NCBI GenBank assembly: GCA_937893145.1
Contig: CALBJW010000204.1
Coordinates: 1 to 57,823 of the forward strand
Source of the DNA: an uncultured Prevotellaceae bacterium
GTDB taxonomy: Bacteria; Bacteroidota; Bacteroidia; Bacteroidales; Bacteroidaceae
Direction of reading: 5' to 3'
DNA length: 57,823 bases
The notes beneath the pieces are model-generated. The model saw only the letters and a list, made by a program, of their open reading frames with translations. It had not been told where the DNA came from and searched no databases. Below, piece after piece: positions 7,134 through 15,663 of this stretch. Both the position numbers and the translations under genes were made by a program. How positions within the stretch are numbered: position 1 is the stretch's first letter; each line of letters starts with the position of its first letter.

Positions 7134-9344
7134 ATGATAGTTTGTATAGCCGAGAAACCTTCTGTAGCAGGCGATATTGCTAAGGTGCTTGCTGCTCAAC
7201 AAGGTATTAGTGTAAACATTAACGATAAATCAAGAGGTTATTATCCATGTGGCAATTATCAGGTCACATGGACATTTGGCCATTTGTGTGAACTCAAGGA
7301 ACCTCATGAATATAATGAAGCGTGGAAGCGTTGGAACCTATGGACTCTTCCAATGATTCCGCCACGTTATGGCATTCGTCTGAAGGAAGACGATGGAATA
7401 AAGAAACAGTTTGCCGTAATCCAAAATCTTATGCAGAATGCTGAGGGTATCATCAACTGTGGTGATGCCGGCCAGGAAGGTGAACTCATCCAGCGTTGGG
7501 TGATGCAGAAGGCGGGAGCAAAGTGTCCTGTCAAGCGTCTTTGGATTAGTTCTTTGACTGAAGAGGCTATTCGTGAGGGATTCAGCAAACTCAAGGACCA
7601 GAGTGAATACCAGAGTCTTTATGAGGCTGGACTCAGTCGTGCTATTGGCGACTGGACTCTCGGCATGAATGCCACTCGCCTTTATACTATGAAGTATCAG
7701 CAGCAACAAGGACAGGTACTTAGTATTGGTCGTGTGCAAACACCTACTCTTGCTCTTATCGTTAATCGCCAACTCGAGATTGAAAACTTTGTGCCTAAGC
7801 AGAGTTGGGTTCTTTCTACTCTCTATCGTAACACAAAGTTTACTGCCATTGCCCACGATGAAGAGGCGGAAGCGGAGGCAGAGGCAGAGGTGGCTGAGGC
7901 AGCTGCACAGGGAAAGACGATAAAGTCTAAAGGTCCTATCTTCCGACAGATTGAATATGCTACTGAAGAGGAAGGCAAGGCTGTTCTTGATGCTATAACT
8001 GACAAACCTTTTACAGTTACTTCTGTTCAGAAGAAGAAAGGTACGGAAGCACCTCCTCGTCTTTATGACCTCACTTCTCTTCAGGTTGATTGCAATAAGA
8101 AGTATGGCTATTCTGCAGACCAAACTCTTCAACTTATTCAGTCGCTTTACGAGAAGAAATACACCACTTATCCTCGTGTAGATACAACCTTCCTTCCTGA
8201 TGATATTTATCCTAAATGTCCTGCTACTCTTCGTGGACTGAGAGGATATGAACAGTTCACCAGACCTCTTGAAGGTAAGACTTTACCAAAGTCCAAGAAA
8301 ATCTTTGATTCTACGAAAGTTACTGACCACCACGCCATCATTCCAACAGGTGTTCCTGCACAGAACTTGACGGACATGGAGAAGCGTGTTTACGACCTTG
8401 TCACTAAGGCTTTCATAGCTATATTCTATCCTGATTGTAAGTTCGAAACTACTACTGTCTATGGTGAGGTAAAAAGGGATGAAGCAGAGGCTGTACTCTT
8501 CCGCACAAGTTGTCGCATTGAGATTGAACCAGGATGGAAAGTCATCTATAAAAATGATAAGAACGATGAGACGGCAGATGGCTCTTCTCTGCAAAACCAA
8601 GAACCTCAAAGCGATGGTCTTTCGTTCCAAAAGGGTGAGTCTGGACCTCATGTTCCTTCGCTTACTGAGAAGTGGACTCAACCTCCAAAGCCATATACTG
8701 AGGCAACATTGCTTCGTGCTATGGAAACAGCTGGTAAGTTTGTTGATGATGATGAACTTCGTGATGCGATGAAGGAGAATGGTATTGGTCGTCCTTCTAC
8801 TCGTGCTGCCATTATTGAGACTCTTTTCAAACGCAGATATATCCGTAAGGAACGTAAGAATCTTATTGCTACTCCTACGGGAGTGGAACTTATTGGCATT
8901 ATTCATGAAGAACTCCTCAAGAGTGCTGAACTCACTGGTCAGTGGGAGAAGAAACTTCGCGACATTGAACATCACAAATATGAGGCAAAACAGTTTCTCG
9001 ATGAACTGAAGGCAATGGTTTCTGACATTGTTACTCAGGTGAGAAATGATAATTCCTCTCGTCGTGTTGCAGTAACAACTGAAGAAGACTTGAAGAAGAA
9101 GTCGCAGCGCAGAAAGGGTGGGGATGCTCCAGCTGGTTTCAAACCTAAGACTCCTGCTCCTAAACCTAAGTCGCCTGCTCCATCGACAGAGGCTGTCAAG
9201 GCTGCCTACAATCCTGATGATATGATTGGTATGCCATGTCCTATCTGCAAACAAGGGCAGATAATCAAGGGCAGAACTGCTTATGGTTGTTCTCGATGGA
9301 GAGAGGGATGCACCTATCGTTTGCCTTTTGAACAGGCAAAGTAA
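7134..9344 (+). CDS. topB: DNA topoisomerase III (type IA)
   Basis: A 736-residue type IA topoisomerase that passes single strands to decatenate DNA. The N-terminal Toprim fold starts with VCIAEKPSVAGDIAKVL; the acidic site reads GDAGQEGE (110-117), where the second Asp of the usual DxD is Gly. SIGRVQTPTLALI is at about 197-209, and the catalytic Tyr is probably Tyr346 in TTYPRVDTTFL. Residues 241-263 are an insertion rich in Glu-Ala dipeptides. The C-terminus has a Pro/Lys linker and one zinc-ribbon-like module (CPICKQGQ ... GCSRWREGC). Its placement after mlaF is probably transcriptional convenience only. Confidence 0.95.
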   Translation: MIVCIAEKPSVAGDIAKVLAAQQGISVNINDKSRGYYPCGNYQVTWTFGHLCELKEPHEYNEAWKRWNLWTLPMIPPRYGIRLKEDDGIKKQFAVIQNLMQNAEGIINCGDAGQEGELIQRWVMQKAGAKCPVKRLWISSLTEEAIREGFSKLKDQSEYQSLYEAGLSRAIGDWTLGMNATRLYTMKYQQQQGQVLSIGRVQTPTLALIVNRQLEIENFVPKQSWVLSTLYRNTKFTAIAHDEEAEAEAEAEVAEAAAQGKTIKSKGPIFRQIEYATEEEGKAVLDAITDKPFTVTSVQKKKGTEAPPRLYDLTSLQVDCNKKYGYSADQTLQLIQSLYEKKYTTYPRVDTTFLPDDIYPKCPATLRGLRGYEQFTRPLEGKTLPKSKKIFDSTKVTDHHAIIPTGVPAQNLTDMEKRVYDLVTKAFIAIFYPDCKFETTTVYGEVKRDEAEAVLFRTSCRIEIEPGWKVIYKNDKNDETADGSSLQNQEPQSDGLSFQKGESGPHVPSLTEKWTQPPKPYTEATLLRAMETAGKFVDDDELRDAMKENGIGRPSTRAAIIETLFKRRYIRKERKNLIATPTGVELIGIIHEELLKSAELTGQWEKKLRDIEHHKYEAKQFLDELKAMVSDIVTQVRNDNSSRRVAVTTEEDLKKKSQRRKGGDAPAGFKPKTPAPKPKSPAPSTEAVKAAYNPDDMIGMPCPICKQGQIIKGRTAYGCSRWREGCTYRLPFEQAK

Positions 9345-9436
9345 TGGTGGCTGTTTTCTGTCCTAACTATGTAATTGGATGAAAATATACACTTCGTGTA
9401 ACAATAAAACGCCATTCTCTGCGTTTATATATAAGT

Positions 9437-11476
9437 ATGCGAAATAATATTCTCTATATAATTCTTTTGTTTATTCTGTGTTCTTGTTCCAATGAAGCCA
9501 TTCTGAACAAGAAGGCAGAACAAGCTTATGCTATAGGTGAATATTATACTGCATCCAATCTGTACAAAAAATCTTATGCTAAAGTTTCGCCTAAAGATAA
9601 GGCAAAACGAGCAAAACGTGCCTTCATGATGGGTGAGTGTTATCGTAAGATTGGTCTCACTCAAAAGGCTGTCGCTGCATATCAGAACGCTGTTCGATAC
9701 AAGTGTGCCGACTCGACCGCTCTGCTTAATCTTGGTCGTCAACAGCTTAAGGTTGGTATGTACAAACAGGCTATGCAGAGCTTTAAGGATTATCTTGAGA
9801 TAGACCCTACTAACGAACTCGCTATTAATGGGTTAAAGTCGTGTGAAGTGGCTCCTCAATGGAAGGCAAAACCTAACCTTTATATTATTAAGAAGGAACC
9901 TGTATTTAATTCTCGTCGTGCTGATTACTCTCCAATGTTAGCAGGTGATGATTTCTCACAACTTGTCTTTTCCACTACTCGTAGCGATACAGAGGGTGAT
10001 GACTTGAGTGGTGTTACTGGTGCAAAGTTCGGTGATATGTTCATGTCGAAGAAGAACGAACAAGGCAAGTGGCAACAGCCTGAGTCAATAGGTACTGATG
10101 TGAATACTGAGTATGATGAGGGTGCAAGTTGTCTAAGTCCAGATGGCAAGACCATGTATTTTACTCGTTGCTCAAGTGATCCTGATTATCCTCGTTATGC
10201 AGAGATATGGAAATCGCAGCGTAGTGATGCTGCATGGGGTAAGGCAACTAAGTGTGACATTTCTCGTGACACGCTCAGTTCGTTTGCTCATCCTGCTGTT
10301 TCTCCTGATGGACAATGGCTCTACTTTGTGAGTGACATGCCAGGAGGTGAGGGTGGACTTGACATCTGGCGTACTCGCATCACAAGTGCAGGATTTGGTG
10401 GTGTTGAGAATGTTGGCCGTCCTATCAATACTGCTGGTGATGAGATGTTCCCATCCTTCAAACCAACAGGCGAACTTTACTTCTCAAGTGATGGTCATCC
10501 TGGTATGGGTGGTCTTGACATTATCAAGGCTACACCGGATTCTATCGTTGGATGGATTCTTGAGAATCAACAATATCCTCTCAATTCAAGTGCTGATGAT
10601 TATGGCATGACTTTTGAGGGTGTATATAATCGTGGATTCTATTGTTCAAGTCGTGGCGACGGTAAGGGTTGGGAGCATATCTATAGTTTTGAACTACCAG
10701 AAATACTTCAGACCGTAACGGGTTGGGTATATGAAAAGGATGGTTATGAACTTCCAGAAGCACTTGTTTATCTTGTTGGTAATGATGGTACTAACGAAAA
10801 ACTTAGTGTCAAGGGCGATGGTTCGTTCCAATATGTCCTTAAGCCTGGAGTTGAATATGTATTGCTTGGAACTTGCAAAGGATATATAAATGTAAAACAG
10901 GAGATAAGTGTTGAACAATCTGAGGAGAGCGAGGATTATACTCTTCAGTTCCCTCTTCCTCCAATTAACATTCCTGTTCTCATCGATAATATCTTCTATG
11001 AGTTTGATAAAGCAGACCTTACTCCAGAATCAACTGAAGCACTTGATAAACTTGTTGTGATGATGGAAGAGAATCCAAACATCACCATCGAACTTGGTGC
11101 CCATTGTGACTATCGTGGTAATGATGCTTATAACCTCAAACTCTCTCAGCGTCGTGCTGAATCTGTCATTAATTACATGATTTCTCATGGTGTGAAGTCT
11201 GACCGTCTTACTGCAGTTGGTTATGGTGAGACTCGCCCTAAGATTATTACCAAGAAGCTTGCAGAACAACATTCTTTTGTTGTTGAGAATGACACACTTA
11301 CCGAAAGCTATATTCTCAAGAAGTCAAAGGACGAACAAGAGATTCTCAACTCTCTCAATCGTCGCACAGAGTTCAAGGTTCTCCGCACTACTTACGGCAC
11401 AACTCTCAAGGAGTACAATCCTGCAGAAGCAGAAGAACAAACTCGCAACAAAGAAGAAGATGATGAAATCTTCTAA
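9437..11476 (+). CDS. OmpA-family lipoprotein with TPR and WD40-like repeats, PorE-like
   Basis: A 679-residue lipoprotein. The signal MRNNILYIILLFILCSCS ends in a lipobox with Cys at about 15 or 17. TPR-like helices follow (about 20-140), then PD40/WD40-like blades with SPDGKTMYF, SPDGQWLYFVSD and GELYFSSDGHPGMGG (about 150-400), a small carboxypeptidase-regulatory-like beta domain (about 430-500), and a C-terminal OmpA peptidoglycan-binding domain (NITIELGAHCDYRGND ... LSQRRAESV). This order and length match PorE (PG1058) of the Porphyromonas gingivalis type IX secretion system, as I recall it. The T9SS role is therefore inferred from architecture. A hairpin lies 10 bases after the stop. 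Confidence 0.85.
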   Translation: MRNNILYIILLFILCSCSNEAILNKKAEQAYAIGEYYTASNLYKKSYAKVSPKDKAKRAKRAFMMGECYRKIGLTQKAVAAYQNAVRYKCADSTALLNLGRQQLKVGMYKQAMQSFKDYLEIDPTNELAINGLKSCEVAPQWKAKPNLYIIKKEPVFNSRRADYSPMLAGDDFSQLVFSTTRSDTEGDDLSGVTGAKFGDMFMSKKNEQGKWQQPESIGTDVNTEYDEGASCLSPDGKTMYFTRCSSDPDYPRYAEIWKSQRSDAAWGKATKCDISRDTLSSFAHPAVSPDGQWLYFVSDMPGGEGGLDIWRTRITSAGFGGVENVGRPINTAGDEMFPSFKPTGELYFSSDGHPGMGGLDIIKATPDSIVGWILENQQYPLNSSADDYGMTFEGVYNRGFYCSSRGDGKGWEHIYSFELPEILQTVTGWVYEKDGYELPEALVYLVGNDGTNEKLSVKGDGSFQYVLKPGVEYVLLGTCKGYINVKQEISVEQSEESEDYTLQFPLPPINIPVLIDNIFYEFDKADLTPESTEALDKLVVMMEENPNITIELGAHCDYRGNDAYNLKLSQRRAESVINYMISHGVKSDRLTAVGYGETRPKIITKKLAEQHSFVVENDTLTESYILKKSKDEQEILNSLNRRTEFKVLRTTYGTTLKEYNPAEAEEQTRNKEEDDEIF

Positions 11477-11485
11477 TCATTTTAT

Positions 11486-11508
11486 GACTGTCAATACTAT
11501 TGACAGTC
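11486..11508. repeat. Perfect 10-bp inverted repeat after the PorE-like gene
   Basis: GACTGTCAAT, a three-base loop ACT, then ATTGACAGTC. It starts 9 bases after the stop and has no T-tract, so it is not a standard terminator. Partial echoes (CTGTCAG, CTATTGACA) follow within 20 bases. It could stabilise the mRNA 3' end or be a protein-binding dyad. Confidence 0.6.
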
Positions 11509-11597
11509 GCCTGTCAGCCTATTGACAATCCTCTTTTATGCAGTAAAAAATCATTCGTTAATACTATAGATTATTGATTTTTTCAGATTGTAAATAT

Positions 11598-11634
11598 AAA
11601 AAAGGTTTCCACTGATATTTGCGGAAACCTTTTT
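11598..11634. terminator. Bidirectional terminator between convergent genes
   Basis: Stem AAAGGTTTCC / GGAAACCTTT (11601-11610 and 11623-11632) with a 12-base loop, flanked by A-tract and T-tract, so it can serve the PorE-like gene on the plus strand and the hypothetical gene on the minus strand. Confidence 0.85.
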
Positions 11635-11659
11635 GATTTTATTATCTTAAAGTTATTGT

Positions 11660-12223
11660 TTATTCTATTTCACAAAGGAACTTATACTCGTAATTGCTGC
11701 TCTTGGCACTTGGGAACTGACTTCTTTGGTCAATCTCTTCACGTGTCTGAAGGTGATCGATGATTCTATTGTAGCAGTCCATTGGGCTGTTTGCCTTAAC
11801 TCGTGCAGTAAAACGCGTGTCCTTGTACTGGAACTTGTTTGTTTCTGGAATCTGAACTACTCTTTTGAATGTAACGGATCCTTCATACCAACCAGGATTT
11901 TCTTCGTTAAGTGTATCGAGAATAGTTTTCTTTCTATCTGCCATAGATGGTACTATGCCATCTGCTTTCTGCTGCTTACGCAACATCTCCATCTCCTTGA
12001 ACTCCTCAATGCTTGCTGCATCTGTCTTGAGGAAAAGCACGTAGTTGCTGTAGCTTACCTTAAGACGGAAAGGATACAAGTTTGTTGAGTCCATGAAAGA
12101 CTGAATTCTGTTTGCAACGGTTTTGTCAATCTTTATCTCCTCTATTGTTTCGAGGAATTCAATAGCTTCATCAATATTAGTTGCAAGTGTTTCGTGATCA
12201 AAATATCTTATAAATAAATTCAT
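11660..12223 (-). CDS. Conserved hypothetical protein (187 aa)
   Basis: No signal peptide or membrane span is visible, so it is probably cytosolic. The sequence is mixed alpha/beta, with an N-terminal helical region (IDEAIEFLETIEEIKIDK) and a central strand-rich part (LYPFRLKVSYSNYVLFLKT). A segment TFKRVVQIPETNKFQYKDTRFTARVKANSPMDCYNRIIDHL follows in pieces towards the C-terminus. I do not recognise a named domain; it resembles uncharacterised Bacteroidales proteins. It is monocistronic, with its own -7 box upstream and a terminator at its 3' end. No function is assigned. Confidence 0.75.
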   Translation of the reverse strand: MNLFIRYFDHETLATNIDEAIEFLETIEEIKIDKTVANRIQSFMDSTNLYPFRLKVSYSNYVLFLKTDAASIEEFKEMEMLRKQQKADGIVPSMADRKKTILDTLNEENPGWYEGSVTFKRVVQIPETNKFQYKDTRFTARVKANSPMDCYNRIIDHLQTREEIDQRSQFPSAKSSNYEYKFLCEIE

Positions 12224-12254
12224 ATAATATATTGCCTTTATGTGTTTTGCGATA

Positions 12255-12262
12255 CAAAGTTA
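12255..12262 (-). promoter_or_regulatory. -7 box for the 187-aa hypothetical gene
   Basis: Reads TAACTTTG on the minus strand (TAnnTTTG), about 32 bases before the ATG at 12223. No clear -33 TTTG. Confidence 0.5.
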
Positions 12263-12317
12263 CGGTTTAATTCTGTTATATTAAAATTTCTCGCGTAATT
12301 TTTTATTATTCATTACC

Positions 12318-13700
12318 TTAATGACTATATCCGCTCCTAATTCTCCACTCTGAAGGGTACAAATTGTTTACTCTGTTCCCAATATTCTTGCCAAATCCCA
12401 ATGGATGTCCTTGATATGTAAGAAGGATATAACCTTTAGGTGCATCAATCTGAATGGCTTCTGTCCGGAGATATGCGATAGCGTCATTTAAGTTAAGTTC
12501 AACTTTTGGGAATGCTTCCAGGTTAATCTCTGTGCTCAAAGCCAATCCATGTTTTGGTTGCAGATTCTTACCTTTAAGTGTAGCGATTTCTATTCCCGAA
12601 CTTATTACTTTCAAATTTTCCTTTATTTGATAATACAAGTCTAAATGTTCGCTTGGGAATGAGTAATAATCATCACCTTCTGCTATGAATGTAAATTTCC
12701 CAGAGTCCTTTATCCATCCTTTTATTTCTTTAGGAATAGAAACGGGTTTCTCCTTCTTTGCGTTTTTATTCTTCTTTTTCTTTTGTTTTCGGTTCTTGGT
12801 TTCAAAGTCAAACTCATCATCAAATTCTTCTTCATCTTCCTTCTTTCTAATTGCTGAAACAAAGAAACCTTCTCCTCGTGTCTTGTGTGGAAAGAAGTGT
12901 CCGTTGGTTATATTCCACTCTTCTTGTGCTTGAATATCAAGTCTTTCGCCACGAAGTTCTTTAACAATCCATTCTACATTTTCTTCATCTTCAAGGCTGT
13001 TAAATGTACATGTGCTATATATTAACAGTCCTCCAGGTTTTAGGCATTGCCAGATGTTTTGCAGAATGTCTCTCTGCCTTTTCCAACAGACATCAACATT
13101 ATCAAGACTCCAATCATCTATTGCTCCTTGATCTTTACGGAACATTCCTTCACCAGAACATGGAGCATCACAAATAATTAAGTCAAACACTTCGCCTAAT
13201 TCTGTAAAATCCTCTGCATAATTGCTTGTCACAATACAATTTGGGTTACCCCATTTAATGATGTTCTCTGACAACACTTGTGCTCTTTGTCGCATCACTT
13301 CGTTTGCAACAAGCAATGACCCTTCTGGTAATTGGGATAATGTTAATGTGGATTTTCCTCCTGGAGCTGCACACATGTCGAGTGCTACAACAGGATTTTC
13401 TCCTAAGTATTTCTTGAGGATATGAGAAATATACATGGATGATGCTTCCTGAACGTAGTAACAACCTGCATGAAGTAATGGGTCGAATGTGAATGAAGGT
13501 CTTGTCTTCAGATACAAACCGTCCTCGCACCAAGGTATTTGTGAATCAACATTTTCGTTGTCTTGATAGCATCCAATCTTATTTTTGTTGATTCTTATGC
13601 TTGTTGGCGATTCTGTTTCTGTAAGTGCATGACAAAGCAACTCGGCTTCTTCTTTACCAAGTTGCTTTATCATCATATTTTGAAATTCTTTTGGAAGCAC
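12318..13700 (-). CDS. RsmF/NOP2-family 16S rRNA m5C methyltransferase
   Basis: A 460-residue RNA cytosine-C5 methyltransferase. The SAM motif DMCAAPGGKS is at 108-117, the first catalytic Cys is in CDAPCSGEG (Cys181) and the nucleophile in YSTCTF (Cys231). A Lys-rich, low-complexity linker around residues 295-320 separates the catalytic part from a C-terminal domain that includes GHPLGFGKNIGNRVNNLYP, like the RsmF RNA-binding tail. The start is taken as GTG at 13700, because the resulting LPKEF opening suits the family (LPxEF); an ATG at 13676 is the alternative. It follows folA by 91 bases on the same strand. Confidence 0.9.
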   Translation of the reverse strand: MLPKEFQNMMIKQLGKEEAELLCHALTETESPTSIRINKNKIGCYQDNENVDSQIPWCEDGLYLKTRPSFTFDPLLHAGCYYVQEASSMYISHILKKYLGENPVVALDMCAAPGGKSTLTLSQLPEGSLLVANEVMRQRAQVLSENIIKWGNPNCIVTSNYAEDFTELGEVFDLIICDAPCSGEGMFRKDQGAIDDWSLDNVDVCWKRQRDILQNIWQCLKPGGLLIYSTCTFNSLEDEENVEWIVKELRGERLDIQAQEEWNITNGHFFPHKTRGEGFFVSAIRKKEDEEEFDDEFDFETKNRKQKKKKNKNAKKEKPVSIPKEIKGWIKDSGKFTFIAEGDDYYSFPSEHLDLYYQIKENLKVISSGIEIATLKGKNLQPKHGLALSTEINLEAFPKVELNLNDAIAYLRTEAIQIDAPKGYILLTYQGHPLGFGKNIGNRVNNLYPSEWRIRSGYSH

Positions 13701-13745
13701 GAATGTTTAGGTGATGTTGATAGTTATGTTATGCATTCTATTTTG

Positions 13746-13785
13746 TATAGAATGCTTCTTATTTATATAGAATGTTTCTTAATAC
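13746..13785. repeat. 20-bp tandem repeat with overlapping dyad, folA to rsmF gap
   Basis: Two 20-base units beginning TATAGAATG, at 13746 and 13766, differ at few positions. The first unit also pairs with an upstream GCATTCTA (13733-13740) to form an 8-bp stem with TAGAATGC (13748-13755). This may be an intercistronic structure or operator; the role is unknown. Confidence 0.5.
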
Positions 13786-13791
13786 CTCGTG

Positions 13792-14313
13792 TTATTTTTC
13801 TTTTCTTACTAAATCAATGAATGCATATCTTTGAGAATGCTTTTCATCTATTTCATGTTCTTCTCTAAACGTTTCTTCCCATTCTTCTTCATTCCAGGTA
13901 GGGAAGTAAGTATCTGCTTCTTCTGGAGTGTCGAAGATATATGTGAGGCACAATCTATCAGCAAACTTCATAGCTTGTTCATAAACTGAAGCTCCGCCAA
14001 TGATATAAACTTCTGTGCTTAAGCAATCGTTATAAGTATAACCACTTTTTGCTGCTTCTAATGCAGCCTCAAGGGTAGGGTAGCATTCTGCTCCAGGGAA
14101 GGCATCTTCTTTTGCTGTTCGTGAGATAACAATGTTACGACGGTTTGGAAGAGCACCTTTAGGAAGACTCTCAAAAGTCTTTCTTCCCATGATTATTGTA
14201 TTGCCTGTGGTTAGTCCTTTGAATCGCTTCAAATCATTTGGCAACCAATAGATTAACTTGTTTTTATAACCAATCGCATTGTTCTCTGCAATTGCTACTA
14301 TAATTGAAATCAT
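13792..14313 (-). CDS. folA: Dihydrofolate reductase
   Basis: A 173-residue enzyme reducing dihydrofolate with NADPH. Family positions visible are the N-terminal strand ISIIVAIAENNAIG, LPNDLKRFKGLT with the folate-binding Asp, the NADPH-contact segment IIMGRKTFESLP, NRRNIVISR, and VYIIGGASVYEQAM with the Gly-Gly pair. It overlaps thyA by four bases (ATGA), so it is translationally coupled. This is the classic thyA-folA pair, in which DHFR recycles the dihydrofolate made by thymidylate synthase. Confidence 0.97.
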   Translation of the reverse strand: MISIIVAIAENNAIGYKNKLIYWLPNDLKRFKGLTTGNTIIMGRKTFESLPKGALPNRRNIVISRTAKEDAFPGAECYPTLEAALEAAKSGYTYNDCLSTEVYIIGGASVYEQAMKFADRLCLTYIFDTPEEADTYFPTWNEEEWEETFREEHEIDEKHSQRYAFIDLVRKEK

Positions 14314-15104
14314 ACTGATACAGTTGCTTTAATGTGAGGATGTGGATCGTATTCTGTCAACTCAAAGTCTTCAAACTGAAAGTCAAAGATGCTCTTTACA
14401 TTAGGATTAATCTTCATCTTTGGTAAGTTGCGTGGCTCACGAGTAAGTTGAAGTTTCGCTTGTTCGATATGGTCATTATACAAATGTGTGTCGCCAGTTG
14501 TATAAACGAAGTCTCCTGGTTTCAAATCACATACCTGTGCAACCATCATTGTCAACAAGGCATAACTTGCAATGTTGAAAGGTACACCAAGGAAAGTGTC
14601 TGCACTTCTTTGGTAAAGCTGGCAACTAAGTTTTCCGTCTGCTACATAAAATTGAAATAATATGTGGCATGGTGGCAAGTTCATGTTGTCAATATCTGCA
14701 ACATTCCATGCAGAAACAATGAGACGACGAGAATTTGGATTGTTCTTGATTTGTTCAATCACTTGCTTTATCTGGTCAATGTGTCCACCATTATAATCTG
14801 GCCAACTACGCCATTGATAACCGTATATATGACCAAGATTTCCGTCTTCGTCTGCCCATTCGTTCCAAATTCGTACACCTCGTTCTTGAAGCCATTTTGC
14901 ATTTGTGCTTCCCTGAAGGAACCACAACAACTCATAAATTATGGATTTAAGATGTAATTTCTTTGTTGTTAGAAGAGGGAAACCTTCTTCCAGATTGAAT
15001 CGCATCTGGTTTCCAAATACGGATATGGTGCCTGTTCCTGTACGGTCACCTTTCTGCACACCTTCGGTGAGAATGCGGTTGAGTAAGTCGAGATATTGTT
15101 TCAT
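14310..15104 (-). CDS. thyA: Thymidylate synthase
   Basis: A 264-residue enzyme, the same length as the E. coli protein, that methylates dUMP using methylene-tetrahydrofolate. The catalytic Cys lies in LPPCHILFQFYV, followed by LSCQLYQRSADTFLGVPFNI, which binds dUMP. The N-terminus has GDRTGTGTISVFG with the phosphate-binding Arg. It overlaps folA downstream. Its promoter shares bases with the terminator of the preceding exbD operon. Confidence 0.98.
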   Translation of the reverse strand: MKQYLDLLNRILTEGVQKGDRTGTGTISVFGNQMRFNLEEGFPLLTTKKLHLKSIIYELLWFLQGSTNAKWLQERGVRIWNEWADEDGNLGHIYGYQWRSWPDYNGGHIDQIKQVIEQIKNNPNSRRLIVSAWNVADIDNMNLPPCHILFQFYVADGKLSCQLYQRSADTFLGVPFNIASYALLTMMVAQVCDLKPGDFVYTTGDTHLYNDHIEQAKLQLTREPRNLPKMKINPNVKSIFDFQFEDFELTEYDPHPHIKATVSV

Positions 15105-15129
15105 ATAGTTCTTTTCTTTTTGGTGTGTG

Positions 15130-15160
15130 CAAAGTTACAAAAAAAAGAGCGATTCACAAA
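15130..15160 (-). promoter_or_regulatory. Promoter of thyA-folA, overlapping the upstream terminator
   Basis: -7 box TAACTTTG (15130-15137) and -33 box TTTG (15157-15160), spaced by 19 bases, match the Bacteroidetes consensus. The -33 TTTG lies in the loop of the exbD terminator hairpin. The transcript would start near 15123, about 20 bases before the thyA ATG. Confidence 0.75.
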
Positions 15161-15171
15161 GGAATCGCTCT
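15139..15171 (-). terminator. Rho-independent terminator of the exbB-exbD operon
   Basis: Stem AGAGCGATTC / GAATCGCTCT (15146-15155 and 15162-15171) with a 6-base loop. On the minus strand it is followed by about eight T. It lies 27 bases after the last exbD stop. Confidence 0.9.
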
Positions 15172-15198
15172 CTTAATAATATAAGTAATGTAAATAAA

Positions 15199-15663
15199 TT
15201 ACTGCTGCTTGTTTGCTGAGTACATGATCTTCAAAGCGTATGCCTTACGAAGAACCTGCTTAACGTCTGTAATGATACCCATTGGAGTATTGTGGTCAAC
15301 CTTAAGTGATACTGTGTAGAATGGCTTATCAGATTCTGCAAGTTCACCACGGTCTTCCATTACGTAGTCGTAGATTTCTACTGGTTCTGCGTACTTGTCG
15401 TTAAGCTGGATACGGTGAGAAGAACCGAACTGAGCTCTGAGGTTTTCTGTTGGCTGACCAATGTAAATGAATGAAGTACAAGACTTACGAGCAAGCTTTT
15501 CAAGCTGTGTACCTACAGGCTTTTCGAACTTTACCATAAGAGTAACCTCACGCATTGTTGTTACCATCATGAAGAAGAACAAGATTGAGAAAATCAAGTC
15601 TGGGAGAGATGAGGTGTTCATCTCAGGCATTTCTCTGCCGCCGCCTTTGTTAAATCTACTCAT
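15199..15663 (-). CDS. ExbD/TolR-family biopolymer transport protein (second copy)
   Basis: A 154-residue ExbD-like protein with one N-terminal membrane helix, LPDLIFSILFFFMMVTTM, whose Asp corresponds to the proton-path Asp of ExbD. A periplasmic domain follows. It differs from its upstream neighbour in lacking the long acidic insertion and probably forms a heteromeric pair with it. It overlaps the first exbD by one base (TAATG). With ExbB and TonB it would use proton motive force to drive TonB-dependent transporters, including the SusC proteins in this window. Confidence 0.9.
   Translation of the reverse strand: MSRFNKGGGREMPEMNTSSLPDLIFSILFFFMMVTTMREVTLMVKFEKPVGTQLEKLARKSCTSFIYIGQPTENLRAQFGSSHRIQLNDKYAEPVEIYDYVMEDRGELAESDKPFYTVSLKVDHNTPMGIITDVKQVLRKAYALKIMYSANKQQ

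Noticed and set aside
8283..9254. Long minus-strand open frame inside topB
   Set aside because: It is antisense to a well-supported gene; the composition (Leu/Phe/Ser/Arg-rich) is that of a reversed coding frame.
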